This document shows, one piece after another, positions 25,075 to 35,906 of a stretch of 64,000 bases of DNA. Source of the stretch: Gnetum montanum (lineage: Eukaryota; Streptophyta; Gnetopsida; Gnetales; Gnetaceae); contig MNCI01008322.1 of NCBI GenBank assembly GCA_015680685.1, positions 62,001-126,000 on the forward strand. Reading direction: 5' to 3'. The notes beneath the pieces were generated by a model. The model saw only the letters and a list, made by a program, of their open reading frames with translations, made no database searches and was not told where the DNA came from. The position numbers and the translations under genes were made by a program. Position 1 is the stretch's first letter, and each line of letters opens with the position of its first letter.

Positions 25075-25730
25075 GATGGATTTGAGGATTCTGTGCATTT
25101 GTTTGATACAAAAGATAAAGTGCATATGCATAATAAAAAAATATTGCTCAAAATGCAGAAGCCAATTGCACAATGCATAGTAGATAGAAAGACAAATGGT
25201 GTGAAATTTTGGGATGATTCGGAAGGAGAATTGGATCGAGTAGTGTTCATTTGTGAGGATGCAAGGGTTATGTTCACTGTTAATCTATGGCCAGAAGTAA
25301 GATTGGTTAATGGTGCATTGGGAGTCACTAAGAAAATAATATATAGTCCACACTGTCAACCTCAACAGTTGCCATTGTATATCATCATTAAGTTTGACTC
25401 CTATATTGGAGTACCGTATAATAATGAAAATCCTCGACAAGTATCCATTTCACCAATCATATGTAGAAGATCTCGCCAACTACCACTTAGATTAGCATGG
25501 GCTTTAACAATACATAAGTCATAGGGAATGACATTGGAGAAAGCGTGTATAGATGTTGGTAGCAAAGAACAACATGTCTTACATTTGTGGCACTATCTTA
25601 AGTGAGAAGTATTGACAGTTTGAATATATTCCCTCTGATCTCCAAAGAAAGATATATCAAGATATTTAAGGCTTCGCATCTTCAAAGTAGATTGGATGAA
25701 AAACAACACATTAAATCTAACGAAGAATGA
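25075..25730 (+). pseudogene. PIF1-like DNA helicase, C-terminal fragment
   Basis: The frame reads DGFEDSVHLFDTKDKVHMHN, later ARVMFTVNLWPEVRLVNGA, then IIIKFDSYIG and PLRLAWALTIHKS. It is cut by a stop (TAG 25522-25524) where PIF1 proteins have the Gln of IHKSQG, and continues GMTLEKACIDVGSKEQ. A frameshift follows, then VRSIDSLNIFPLISKERY up to a TGA at 25728-25730, matching the family's SRVRSLxxLL tail. Helicase motifs V/VI are recognisable; the N-terminal Walker A/B half is absent. The sequence is closer to stand-alone PIF1-type proteins than to a typical plant Helitron helicase, but origin from a mobile element is possible. Confidence 0.75.
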
Positions 25731-25826
25731 TTTCATTCTTATAATCATTCAATAAAGCATTCCATGGTCTTATAATATTTTTATCTATTATGTTTAAATC
25801 ATCCCTGCAGCAAATGACTGGTGATC

Positions 25827-26263
25827 ACTAGCTTAGTTATATATTTATAATATATATCTATAAATTGGCCGAGAGAATCTTATTTGTTTACAAGTAAAAA
25901 GTTCTTTGAGTAAAAAATTTCACAACCTCTAGACAAAGAACAAGAGTTCTGTATCTTATTTTTCCTAAGGATGGGTTTTTTTGAAAATAAAAATTCCATC
26001 AATTAGTGTATGCTTTCACTCTCGGCCAAATTTGCATTATATATCAAAACAACAAATTCGGCCGAGGGTGAGAGTATACACTAATTGATGAATTTTATTT
26101 TTTTTTTCAGAAAACCCATCCTTAGGAAAAATAAGGTATAGAACTCTTGTTCTTCGCCCAAAAGTCGTGAAATTTTTTACTCAAAGAACTTTTTACTTGT
26201 AAACAAATAAGATTCTCTCGGCCAGTTTATAGATATATATTATAAATATATAATTAAGCTAGT
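25827..26263. repeat. 437-bp near-perfect inverted repeat (hairpin)
   Basis: Left arm 25827-26034 and right arm 26053-26263 are reverse complements with few mismatches, separated by an 18-base loop. Outer ends read ACTAGCTTAGTTATATA on the left and the complement on the right. CTCTCGGCC marks both arm tips. No flanking duplication of 2-10 bases is evident. It may be a foldback or MITE element; its transcript would form a ~208-bp duplex. Confidence 0.9.
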
Positions 26264-26819
26264 TATAGAAACATCAAAACAATAAGGGAGAAAGGCCAAA
26301 AAGAGTTTGGGAGGCAGGTCTCAACGTGTATAAATCCATTCAACCAGAGCTGAAAACCTCTACACAGAGAAAGGAGAAAGGGGATCAAATAGAGGCCTCA
26401 TTAAAAAGCAACAGACTAAAAAAAAGGAGAGAAAAATGAGGAGTTTCATGATGGGGGAACAAGTGATAGTCTAGATTTCGCAGCTTTAAAGTGTTGTTGA
26501 GGAAGGAACAAATTTTACCACGTGTGAAAAGGTCAATTTACTGCTTTTGCAATTTGAATTCTATCAAAATCAAATTACCCTTTTGTACTAAGGTAAGGTG
26601 TTAGTTTCTTGAATAATAAGACATAAGTGCAAGCTTGTACATAATCATTTAAAAAGACAATACGTCTTTGTTCATGTACTAATCTTATTTGATTTAGTCG
26701 GATGAGCATTGAATCTCTATAATTACCCTTGAGTCTTGAGAGTGCATTTTAAATAAAATCTTTAACATATTTATGCTCTTACTAATTTGAAAATATCAAT
26801 CAAGACGTTTGGAAATATC

Positions 26820-28217
26820 TTTTATCTCTTCTACCTAAAGTTTCTTGAATTATTGAAGATGATTTCAATATGATTGAAAGTCATTTAGATAAACTTGTTG
26901 GTTTTCCTCTTAATATATTTTCTCAAAAAAGAGAAGATTGGTGCAATTTTAAAGAAAAATATTTTCTTTTTAAAGTTAGCTCTTTATTCACACATCATTT
27001 AAATGAGAAGCATTATACAAGGAAATGATAAAATTTATTATTGAATTGATAGATTCTACATCTCTAATGTTTTCTTTTGGAACCCTACAAGGAAAGTAAA
27101 AGTGCATATAGATGCTACTTTGTCAAATCATTTTCCTATTAGCAATTTTCTTTTTAGAATTAATTATTCCTTCTTTCAAAAGTATGAGCTTTTTCGTATG
27201 AATGCTAATATGTTCAGAGGACCTAATGGAAAAAATATTTTGAAGCCTTTATGGAATGCAAAAAATAAAAATAAAAAAAATTTACTAATGATAATAGTTA
27301 GATTGACTAGTGGCAACAAACTACTCATAGAGTTAAAAATTATGCTAGATGGTTTGGAAAGAAATTTGCTAAATGTAAACATCAAGGTAAAGAAAATCTT
27401 GTAGAATCTATCAAAACAAATGCAAAGTCTTTTAGACTAGAATCCCTTTGATTTTGAAACTCAAAAAGCCTTGGCTAAAGCTCATTATGCTAAACAATGT
27501 TGGGATACTTTTGAAACTAAAAGTGCTATCACTAAAAGTTCCATGGGTTGGCTCAAAATTAAAGATGAACCTTGAAAGGAATTTTTAAAATTTTTAAAAA
27601 GAAAGGATCATGTATCTAAACTGAAATCACTTTATATAAATGATTCCATCCTTTCTATTTTTTCTTTTGAAGATTTTAGCAATGAATCCTTCCAAGCCTC
27701 TAGTACACATATTGTTCATCTTATAACAAAAGCATAACAAAATATTTTTGAAGCAAAAATTACAGTGGAAGAAATCAAAATAACAACCTTTAATTTAGCA
27801 TATGATAAAGTTCTAAGTTTTGATGGTTTTCCAATTGAAGTTTTTAAGAAGCATACTTCTTTCATATTTTCCAAGAAGCCATTAAAAAGTTTATCTTGGT
27901 AAAAATATTAATAAAGGTGTAATTCATCTTCTTCCTAACAATGGAAATCTTCAACATATTGGTAATTGGAGGCCTATTACTCTTCTTAATAATACTTATA
28001 AAATTTTAGCTAAATGCACGATCTATCGGATTTAGAATATGGTTGAAGATATCATCAAACCTAAGCAGACCGATTTTGTTAAAGCTAAACAAAGTTTAAA
28101 TAATGTTATCATAATTTCTTATCTATATCTACATGATAGATAGATTACTTGGAATGAAGCTTCTAGCCTCTATGATTTGAATAGAAAGAGAAAAAAGAAG
28201 GTTGAAAAATTAATATA
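26820..28217 (+). mobile_element. LINE, 5' part of ORF2 (decayed)
   Basis: Broken frames give the order expected of a LINE ORF2. EDDFNMIESHLDKLVGFP is the GDFN-like endonuclease motif, followed by WCNFKEKYF. RFYISN and LSNHFPIS correspond to the RLDR and SDHxP endonuclease motifs. A linker contains KALAKAHYAKQCWDTFETK, and the RT start reads GNWRPITLLNNTYKILAKC then IIKPKQTDFVK. Many stops and shifts interrupt it. It stops at 28217, where element A begins; the C-terminal part resumes at 35907. Confidence 0.8.
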
Positions 28218-28988
28218 TGATGAGTTATCATTTTTGTTGGCTGTGATATCGCAGCTCAGACGCGATATCGCATACGTGATCTTGCAGCCTATCTCCTCAT
28301 CTATAAATAAGTGTTAGTTTTTTAGTAGTTCTTTCTCTCAACCCTTTCCTCCCAGTGCGTACCCACAGTGTGATGATTGTAATTGTACGACATCCTTATT
28401 CGAGTGTGATGTACTTGGACATGCACATGACCCACAATAAAGATCGAGATTACTTCATCATTGCAGCATCCACTTAGCTTAATTATTTAGTTGTTATTGT
28501 TATTTATTGCTTTCTTAGTTAATATCTCTTCACCCTAAACTCCTTTTAAACGTGGAATGAGTATGACTTAATCACGAGCATTTAAGTGTGACTACTTGGT
28601 AACCTAGTAGCGTACTTAGGCCATGCACTTGGTAATCTCAGTGGTAGTCATGCACAAGGTCCAATATGTGTACAAATGATCAAGGAACGGATGCTCATCA
28701 TACTAAGGCTAGTTTAGATTCTCTCACACCCTCTCTCTCTTAACATAGTTAATATTCTTTACCATCATACCTAGGAGTAGCGTTAGCATAGGAACATACC
28801 ATACACCTCACTTTAAACTAAATCATACGTGACAAAGCTAATACTAGTCTAGGTGGGAAGACAGCGAACTGCGATCTACAAGTAATTGTCTAGGTACCAC
28901 AACTAGCCCATCTGCAGAGTTCGACCGGATCATGTGTGAAACACTTGTATTCATAAGGTTGAGTGTAGGGGTACCTCGCCACTCATCA
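28218..28988 (+). repeat. 5' LTR of element A (U3 family I)
   Basis: A 771-bp LTR from TGATGAG to CTCATCA. U3 carries several GATATC palindromes (around 28246-28280) ahead of a TATA box at 28302-28309. R-U5 holds paired TTGGTAAYCYMAGTRG-like motifs (28590-28650) and a conserved end with GGGGTACCTCGCCACTCATC. Compared with the 3' LTR it lacks about 60 bases just after the TATA box, bounded by AAG on both sides. Confidence 0.9.
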
Positions 28989-28989
28989 T

Positions 28990-29007
28990 TGGCGCCATTG
29001 CCGGGGA
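28990..29007 (+). other. primer-binding site, tRNA-Asp type
   Basis: TGGCGCCATTGCCGGGGA starts one base after the LTR. It matches the complement of the plant tRNA-Asp 3' end (TGGCGCCGTTGCCGGGGA) except for one base. This primer is the one known for Athila-type elements. Confidence 0.9.
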
Positions 29008-29129
29008 TGGTGCTAGTTATCTAGGCTAGTTATATCATACAAGGTCGCTGTACAGGAATTAACGATATATCTTTTAGGAAGAAATAATTATAAAAAGTCA
29101 CATATAAATTCACACACAATTGCACAACC

Positions 29130-31077
29130 ATGCCTCTCCTACAAGACTATGATAATGTCATACCTAGTGAGGAAATTCATTGGAGAACCAATGAATTATA
29201 TGACAATGAAGATTGGAGTACACAATCCAATGTGGGGGTTTCTTATAAACATAAATGAAGGCAGCATCATCCCAACACACAAAAGCATAACTTACTCGAT
29301 GACAATGAACCCCTGCTGGCCACTACAAGCCTAACGCAAATACAAGAGGCTGTTCGAATCTCAAGTAGGCATCGTAAAGAGAGCTGCCTACCCAGGCTCG
29401 ATTTAAACAACTTTCCCAATTTTTAGGAGGCTATGACTTAGATCCACAACAACATTTACAAGCCTTCTACGATGCCTATGCATGGAACAACATTGAATTT
29501 GGTTTTAACAATCTATACCCTAAACCAAATTCAATACGATGTTGACCAACAATGGTAGAACTCTTTAACGAAAGATATCAAACCTACATAAGAGTGTCAG
29601 CCTTGAGGAAACAAATCCAAGAGTGGAAACAAGCACAACATGAACCCTTGAACATGGCCTTAGAAAGATATTATGCACTGTTAAACAACAGTCCAGGCCA
29701 CGAGTTCTCTAAGGAAAGGTTAATGTACCATATCATTGATGGACTTCGTGATGAAACAAGAGAGACCCTAGGGATGTATTCCCAAGGTCAACTATACAAA
29801 CTACGAACCCATCAATTCCAAGAACTTATTAAGTAGGTAGCAAAAGAAGAAGGAGAAATGGCTAGATGGGAGAGTGTTGAAAAACATCAACGGGACCAAA
29901 ATCTCAACTTAACAAAGGTCCATAATCATCAAAGGGAGAAATCAACCTATCTCAAGGAGGAAGAACCATCTTTGCCAATACAATAATCATTGGAGGAAAT
30001 CGAGGTAAAGATTAATAAGATGTTGGAATGGATGCATAAAAAGTGTGGAGAATATATCGATATTATTGGAGATAGAGTTTTGACAACTCGAGAAGCAGGA
30101 CAAAATATCATTAGACAATCAAAAAGAAGGGATGAGGAAGATAATGGCTCAACTGCCATTCATATGTATGAATGCAACATTTGCCTGTACGATCACCCCA
30201 AGGGCTAATGGCCAATCTTGTTACATTTATATAAGCATTGGGGAAGCATGTTACACCTAGAGTTCATACAGAGATATTGTGTTCGATCACAGTGGAAACA
30301 ATCCTAGTCATGGGGGAAGCCACCCCTAAACTGGAGACACCCTTTGTATCATCCGAATTTAAATGCTTATCCAGTTCAACATCATGTTTTCCCAACTGGG
30401 TCAACATACTCTATATCGTCGCATTATCATTCTCGTCAATACTATCAGCCCGTGTCCACACAATCACTACCTTGTGTGCCTCACACTTCTCCTAGATTTC
30501 AACATTCTCATCCTTTCCCTCCTTCTACATCACCACCAACTGTTCCTGAAGTGTCTGCACCACAGCAAAAACCCACAAATGTTACTTGTGCTACTATTAC
30601 GAATAACAATAAGAGGCCTCCTCAACATCGAAAGTGTCCCTTCTTTAGACATGACTGTAGGAAGGGACAACACAATTCCAAGGCCACTGCATTTTCCAAC
30701 TCAGCACAAGTTCAACACTGTGGTGCATCCTTCTCTTCTAACCCAGCGCCTCGTGTAACTTCATTAGGGCCATCAACTAATACTCCAACAACCATATGGC
30801 TCAATGAATACAACCATGGAGGGCAACACCCTAATCCTTGCATACCATCTTACGGTCTCAAATATCATAGTGGGTCAACTCTTTACCCAAGAGCCACATC
30901 TTACAAATTACCCCACTATGCTTACTATAATCAAGTGTGTGAACTCGAATGGGGTACGTATGATCAAGTTTCAATATTTCCAACATGAAAGGATCCTCAT
31001 CTTTCATTTGCTAATCCTCCCATGCTCAACCATTTAGTTATGGGGGATATCCCCATTCTAATAACAAGCAGGATTAA
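29130..31077 (+). pseudogene. element A gag (decayed)
   Basis: Starts MPLLQDYDNVIPSEEIHWRT, parallel to the element C gag (MSLSQDYDN...). Matrix/capsid-like core: ERYQTYIRVSALRKQIQEWK, LERYYALLNN and MYHIIDGLRDETRETLGMY, the clade's retrotransposon gag core. A zinc-knuckle-like CNICLYDHPKG (variant C-x2-C-x3-H-x4-C) follows near 30173, with its last Cys region broken by a stop. The tail is Pro/Ser/Thr/Asn-rich and ends AQPFSYGGYPHSNN before TAA. Several stops and shifts mean no intact Gag is made. There is no protease in continuation. Confidence 0.8.
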
Positions 31078-32442
31078 TAAATATTTTTCATTTTCTTTAA
31101 TTTTACAATTTTTTGTTTTCCATTTTTTCAAGTTCTTTTCTTTTGTTTTCTTTTGTCTTTTTGTCTTGTTGTCTTTTTATCTTTTTATAAGTAATCTCAT
31201 CTATGAATAAAACACTCATGTGGCTCATTGGTTGAGGTGTGTTCTATGTTATTGAGTCTCGAGTGATCAATTATTTGGATAGTAAGCCCTTTACACCCAC
31301 TCAACCATTCTACAAATAAGAGGTTCTGTTCACGAGTACAGTGATATTCTTGACATTCTTAAAACTTAAAATTAATTTTGTGTTCATTGTACCTAGAATG
31401 AAGAAGGATGGATCAAGAGGGAATGATCAGGGTGTGACATCAAGGGGACTTGCGGATTCTCTTTGGTGACGTTTGTGAGAGTTATCATGCAACGTGGTTG
31501 TACTAAGATCTTTGTAGATCTAATGCAAAATGGGAGTAAGAGTAATCTAAAGACACTCAAAAATCCAGTGTTGTTCTAGGGAGTCCCACTGGAAAGACAT
31601 GCACATATGCTTGAAGGTTGGCGGCGTCCCTAGATTCAGCAATAAAGAAAAAAGAAGAAGAGGGAGGTGCCACAAAGCAAAAATCACTCCTCCCTTGAAC
31701 AAAATCTCAAGTGATCATACACCTTGCTATTATGGTACTCTCATAATCGCTCATCATGGGATGAAACAATGCGATGTCACTGCTTAGAGGAATGGACTTG
31801 GTCCTGATCTTGGAACAAGGGGTCAATGACACATTAATCATGTTTTACACATAGGATTCATTGTGCCCTGGGTTAGTTACCTCATGTCCCCTCTCTACAG
31901 TCCCTTCTATGCCCCATCTCATCTTGCTGTCCATGTAATTGTAACTCGTGTCTTGTGTAGCGTAGAATTTCGACCTCATTCCGATGCTACTTACATGTAT
32001 GTGTGTTTTGTGGAACTAGTGTGGATTACATTTAACCCTTCTAGTGCCCATGGACACTTTTAAGTGTGGTTAAACAAGCGCATTATAGGTTGAAACCTAC
32101 TTTGGGGAGGACCCACTTGTGTAATCTCTTGTAATTTTCACTCATAACACAGCTTACACACATCCTCTATTACCCTCAACATATTTTCCATGATATTCTT
32201 TCCCCTATTACTATCCCTTCGAATTCCACCATTCCTATGAACCATCACATGGCCTTTTTCTCTCTCTTACCACCCGAGGCCTTATTGATCAATTCCACCC
32301 ACACATAATTATTCATGCCTTCAAAACTAGCTAAATTACCTTAGAACCCTCTAACACTTGTCCACATGTCCTTAGTGTCCATCATTCATTTCAAAAAAAT
32401 ATTTAAAAATTTAGTATATTGTGTGTGCCTTAATTATCGATA
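31078..32442 (+). other. element A noncoding spacer with clade-conserved block
   Basis: A 1.4-kb stretch between gag and the third ORF, where pol would sit in an autonomous element. It starts with a T-rich tract (31080-31200). A GTGTGACATCAAGGGGACTT block at about 31432-31452 is repeated almost exactly in element E (42631) and, with changes, in element B (46170-46192, minus). An AAGACATG...GCTTGAAGG phrase follows in A and E. No coding content was recognised. Confidence 0.6.
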
Positions 32443-32490
32443 GGCCACAATATTGTGTATGCGATATTGCGTCACATATACCTATAAATA
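32443..32490 (+). promoter_or_regulatory. internal U3-like promoter of element A
   Basis: GGCCACAATAT (32443-32453) and GCGATATTGC follow the same order as in the element's own U3 (3' LTR: GGCCACAATATCGC, then CGCGATATTGC), and TATAAATA lies at 32483-32490. A G-rich tract AGTTGTGGGGGAGGG (32665-32679) comes downstream, like the terminal polypurine tract (CAGTCGTGGGGGTA). The module sits just ahead of the third ORF and could drive it separately. Confidence 0.6.
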
Positions 32491-32779
32491 TGTGCCTCCC
32501 CCACACCACTTATCATCATTTTCAACTCTTCACGCAGGGGAGTTTTTCCAATTTCTCTCTACGACTTGCAATTGCATGCCCCTAGCTTTTCAACCGATAT
32601 CTCGCTCACTGGTGCTCTAACTTTCATTTCATCTAAACCTACTTGAACCTGAAGTGTTCAGCTTAGTTGTGGGGGAGGGACACACGTCGAATAGTGCATA
32701 ACTTTTTTGAAATTTGTCATCTCCTGAAGGACATTATCAAAGGTAATTAGTTATAACATTAAGGATAATTGTGCCAAAA

Positions 32780-34883
32780 ATAATTGCATCCCCTTAGTTG
32801 TATCGGGAAACTAAATTTGGAAACCACCTAAGTAAAAAAGAACATCATTTGAAGAGATCCTCAGGTGGTTTGAAGAACGGAAGACAGGAAAACTTGCATT
32901 ACCCTTTCCTTGTCTTATTAGGAAGCTATGCAAACATGCTGGCATCAGAGGATATACTAATGATGTCCTCCAAAAAGCCCAAAATGCTTCATATGCTGAA
33001 CTACTAAAGCTACCAGCCGCAAGGAAAATCACTAGTGAGACGCTGGGACCGGAACAAGAAAAAGAACAGAAGGCTATGCCAACTACAACTCAACTTGCAG
33101 GACCTAGCCAACTTCTAAGTATGGGACCTAGCCAACAATAGGAAGTAGGGCCTAGCATGGGCCAGGATCAACCATCATCGTCGCAAGATTACAGACCATC
33201 AATGAGCTATCTCAAGGCCATCGTTAAGATGGTTAGTTGGGGAAGTCATGATGATGCAAATCTCTTCCGCATCATCGACGATGCCATACAACCCATAGTT
33301 TCTTTGGATCATGCAAGGGATGAAGTCTCCATCCATACAGGAGGAGGGGAAAGCACTTGGTCACAACAAATCTCAGGAAAGGCTGCATCTTTCCAAGTGT
33401 AATTAGAAACTAGTGAAGGGGCCACAGTGGTGGTCATGCAACACCAGGATGTAGCAGGAGCCACAGAAGTGGTCACAGATCACATTAAGGAATCGTTCCA
33501 TGTACTTGTTGTGCCATGGCATATCTCACAAGAGCACGGGATGCTCAAACTTTGGTCAAAACCTCAATGACTCCTGTAGAACATGAGGATGTACTTGATC
33601 AATTGCTACAAATAGGAAAAGTAATGACGTCCCTGTTTGACATCCCTCAAGATGTGACGGTAGTTTAATCAGACCTCATTTCCACCAAAGGAAAGCTGGT
33701 CTTGATAGAGATGAAGGCCGAGCATGCTGAAACAGAGGTGCAAAAATTGCAAGAAAGGCTTGTGGCCCTACAAGTAGCACAGTGGGACCCTCTGCAATTG
33801 GTTCCTGTGGACCAGCTGGACACTTTCAAAACTCAGCAACTGAGCAAACTACTAATGGAGAATAAGAAGGTGGTAGAAGAAAAAGAGAAGGCTATTTGGG
33901 ATGCCTCTGCAGCACAAGCGCAAACTTATGCGCATACCAAGGCACTCAAGGCCTTACAAGAGGAAAACAAGTAGCTTGTTGTCGACAACCTTTGATTGAC
34001 CTCTGTGGAAAAACAAAAGAATGTTCTCAAAGTACATTTTCATCAGTTGTGAGAACAATTCATCCAGGTCAACCAAGACATGAGCCATTTAGCCAGGGAA
34101 AATCAAACCCTCTCAATGGAGGAGGTACATGTCATATGCTAAAAGAGGGCTATCGAAATAAGTGCATGGAAAAATGATGCTAAACAGTATGAAAAGCTAA
34201 AGGAGCAGTTCTGAGACTAGGTGGGAATGTACAAATAGATCATTGAGAAGGAGATCCATATGGCCAAGGCCCACATCAAGGCTATCAACGCTCAAAACAC
34301 TGACTGGTGAGCCATATTGGACACATATGCATTTGCCCACCAGGCAGAAGTTAAAAGTCGGGACCTACAGATCCAAAACCTTACAGAATACATGGAGTTG
34401 GCAAACCTGTGGTATGCCAACCTTGCCATGTTAACAGCAGGGCAACAGGTAGGCACCACCTACAGCAAATATGAAACAGAGTTTATAGAACGCAAGAAGA
34501 TATTGCAAAAACTGGAGATTGCAAATTCTGAACTTGAGGTGGTTAAGAAAAGCTACCAGGGTCAAAAGGGTGTTGCAATAGATTTGGCTTGATGGCTTGT
34601 GGATTTCCAAGAATACAGAGATAAAGCTAGAGCCTACGAGGAGGAACAGCGGGTGTTTGCGGCCTGGTATGTCAAGGCAAACCAAATGTTTCTACAACTA
34701 TCCTACCCATGGGAGGTGCTGACTCCATCAAACATTGGAACACTAGCATGGATGACACAGGATCCTTAAACTGAAGAGGAGAAACTCTAGGCCATACTTC
34801 AACTCCATCAAGCCCCAAGACCTGGAGCACAAGACAAGGGAAAGGCACCCATGGAGGAGCCATCGCCACCAGGAACTACATGA
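32780..34883 (+). pseudogene. element A third ORF (coiled-coil protein, decayed)
   Basis: Broken frames form one long protein. It opens with WFEERKTGKLALPFPCLIRK then LCKHAGIRGY, reminiscent of the end of the plant 'putative transposon protein' domain found in retroelement-derived ORFs. A Gln/Pro/Ser linker follows, then heptad-rich coiled coil (HAETEVQKLQERLVALQ; LLMENKKVVEEKEKA), a conserved LTEYMELANLWYANLAMLTA block shared with element C, a second coiled coil, and a tail with WEVLTPSNIGTLAWMTQDP. The region equivalent to the first ~300 residues of the element C protein is not seen. It ends at TGA 34881-34883. Confidence 0.65.
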
Positions 34884-35060
34884 GTTCCATCAATTTTGTA
34901 ACTATAGAATTTTCCTTTGCATTCCTTGTGTTGTGTCTCAATTTTTTTCTGATTCCACACTGTGGCATGAACCCATTCTCATCATTCAATAATCCCATAC
35001 CTATCCACTGTGTAATCAACAGAGCTTGTTCTCATTGTAACTCGAGGACGATTTTTCATT

Positions 35061-35074
35061 CAGTCGTGGGGGTA
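35061..35074 (+). other. polypurine tract of element A
   Basis: CAGTCGTGGGGGTA abuts the 3' LTR start (TGATGAG at 35075). The same tract, with small changes, lies at the corresponding place in element B (minus, 44747-44760), element C (minus, 47246-47261) and the 1-2368 element. Confidence 0.85.
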
Positions 35075-35906
35075 TGATGAGTTACCATTTTTGTTGGCCA
35101 CAATATCGCATATGTGATACCGTGTACGCGATATTGCAGCCTGGACGCGATATCACAACCTATCTCCTCATCTATAAATAAGAGGTAGACAGTTTTGGTA
35201 GGCAATTTTTTGGAGAATTTTCTTTCAAGTGTTAGTTTTTTAGTAGTTCTTTCTCTCAAACCTTTCCTCCCAGTGCATGCCCACAGTGTGATGATTGTAA
35301 TTGTACGACATCCTTATTCGAGTGTGACGTACTTGGACATGCACATGACCCACAATAAAGATCGAGATTACTTCATCATTGCATCATCCACTTAGCTTAA
35401 TTATTTAGTTGTTATTGTTATTTGCTGCTTTCTTAGTTAATATCTCTTCACCCTAAACTCCTGTTGAATGTGGAATGAGTACGACTTTATCATGAGCATT
35501 TAAGTGTGACTACTTGGTAACCCAGTAGTGTACTTAGGCCATGCGCTTGGTAATCCCAGTGGTAGTCATGCACGAGGTCCAAGATGTGTACGGATGATTA
35601 AGGAACAGATGCTCATCACACTTAGGCTAGTTTAGATTCTCTCACACCCTCTCTTTCTTAGCATAGTTAATATTCTTTACCATCATGCCTAGGAGTAGCG
35701 TTAATATAGGAGCACATCATACACCTCACTCTAGACTAAATCATACGTGACAAAGCTAATAGTAGTCCAGGTGGGAAGACAATGAACTGTGATCTACGAG
35801 TAACTGTCTAGATACCACAACTAGCCCATCTGCGGAGTTCGACCAGATCGTGCGTGAAATGCTCATATTCGTATGGTTGAGTGTAGGGGTACCTCGCCAC
35901 TTATCA
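35075..35906 (+). repeat. 3' LTR of element A
   Basis: An 832-bp LTR from TGATGAG to CTTATCA (one change from CTCATCA). U3 has GATATC-type motifs at about 35100-35157 and a TATA box at 35173-35180. It carries the ~60 bases missing from the 5' LTR. Elsewhere the two copies differ at scattered positions, many of them C/T or G/A, so the insertion is not recent. Confidence 0.9.

Larger units (their letters stand above)
28218..35906 (+). mobile_element. element A: Gypsy-type LTR retrotransposon with gag and third ORF but no pol
   Basis: A 7.7-kb element with LTRs at 28218-28988 and 35075-35906, primer site 28990-29007, gag 29130-31077, a third ORF ending at 34883 and polypurine tract 35061-35074. 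I found no protease, RT, RNase H or integrase motif between gag and the third ORF, so it must be mobilised in trans. It interrupts the LINE. The flanking bases ATATA (left) and ATATC (right) agree at four of five positions, as expected of an aged 5-bp duplication. Confidence 0.88.

Noticed and set aside
24870-25328. Minus-strand ORF of 152 residues opposite the PIF1 fragment
   Set aside because: The plus-strand frame has clear helicase motifs; the minus frame is its shadow.
31080-31210. T-rich 62-residue hydrophobic ORF in element A
   Set aside because: A product of a poly-T tract; not conserved in element C.
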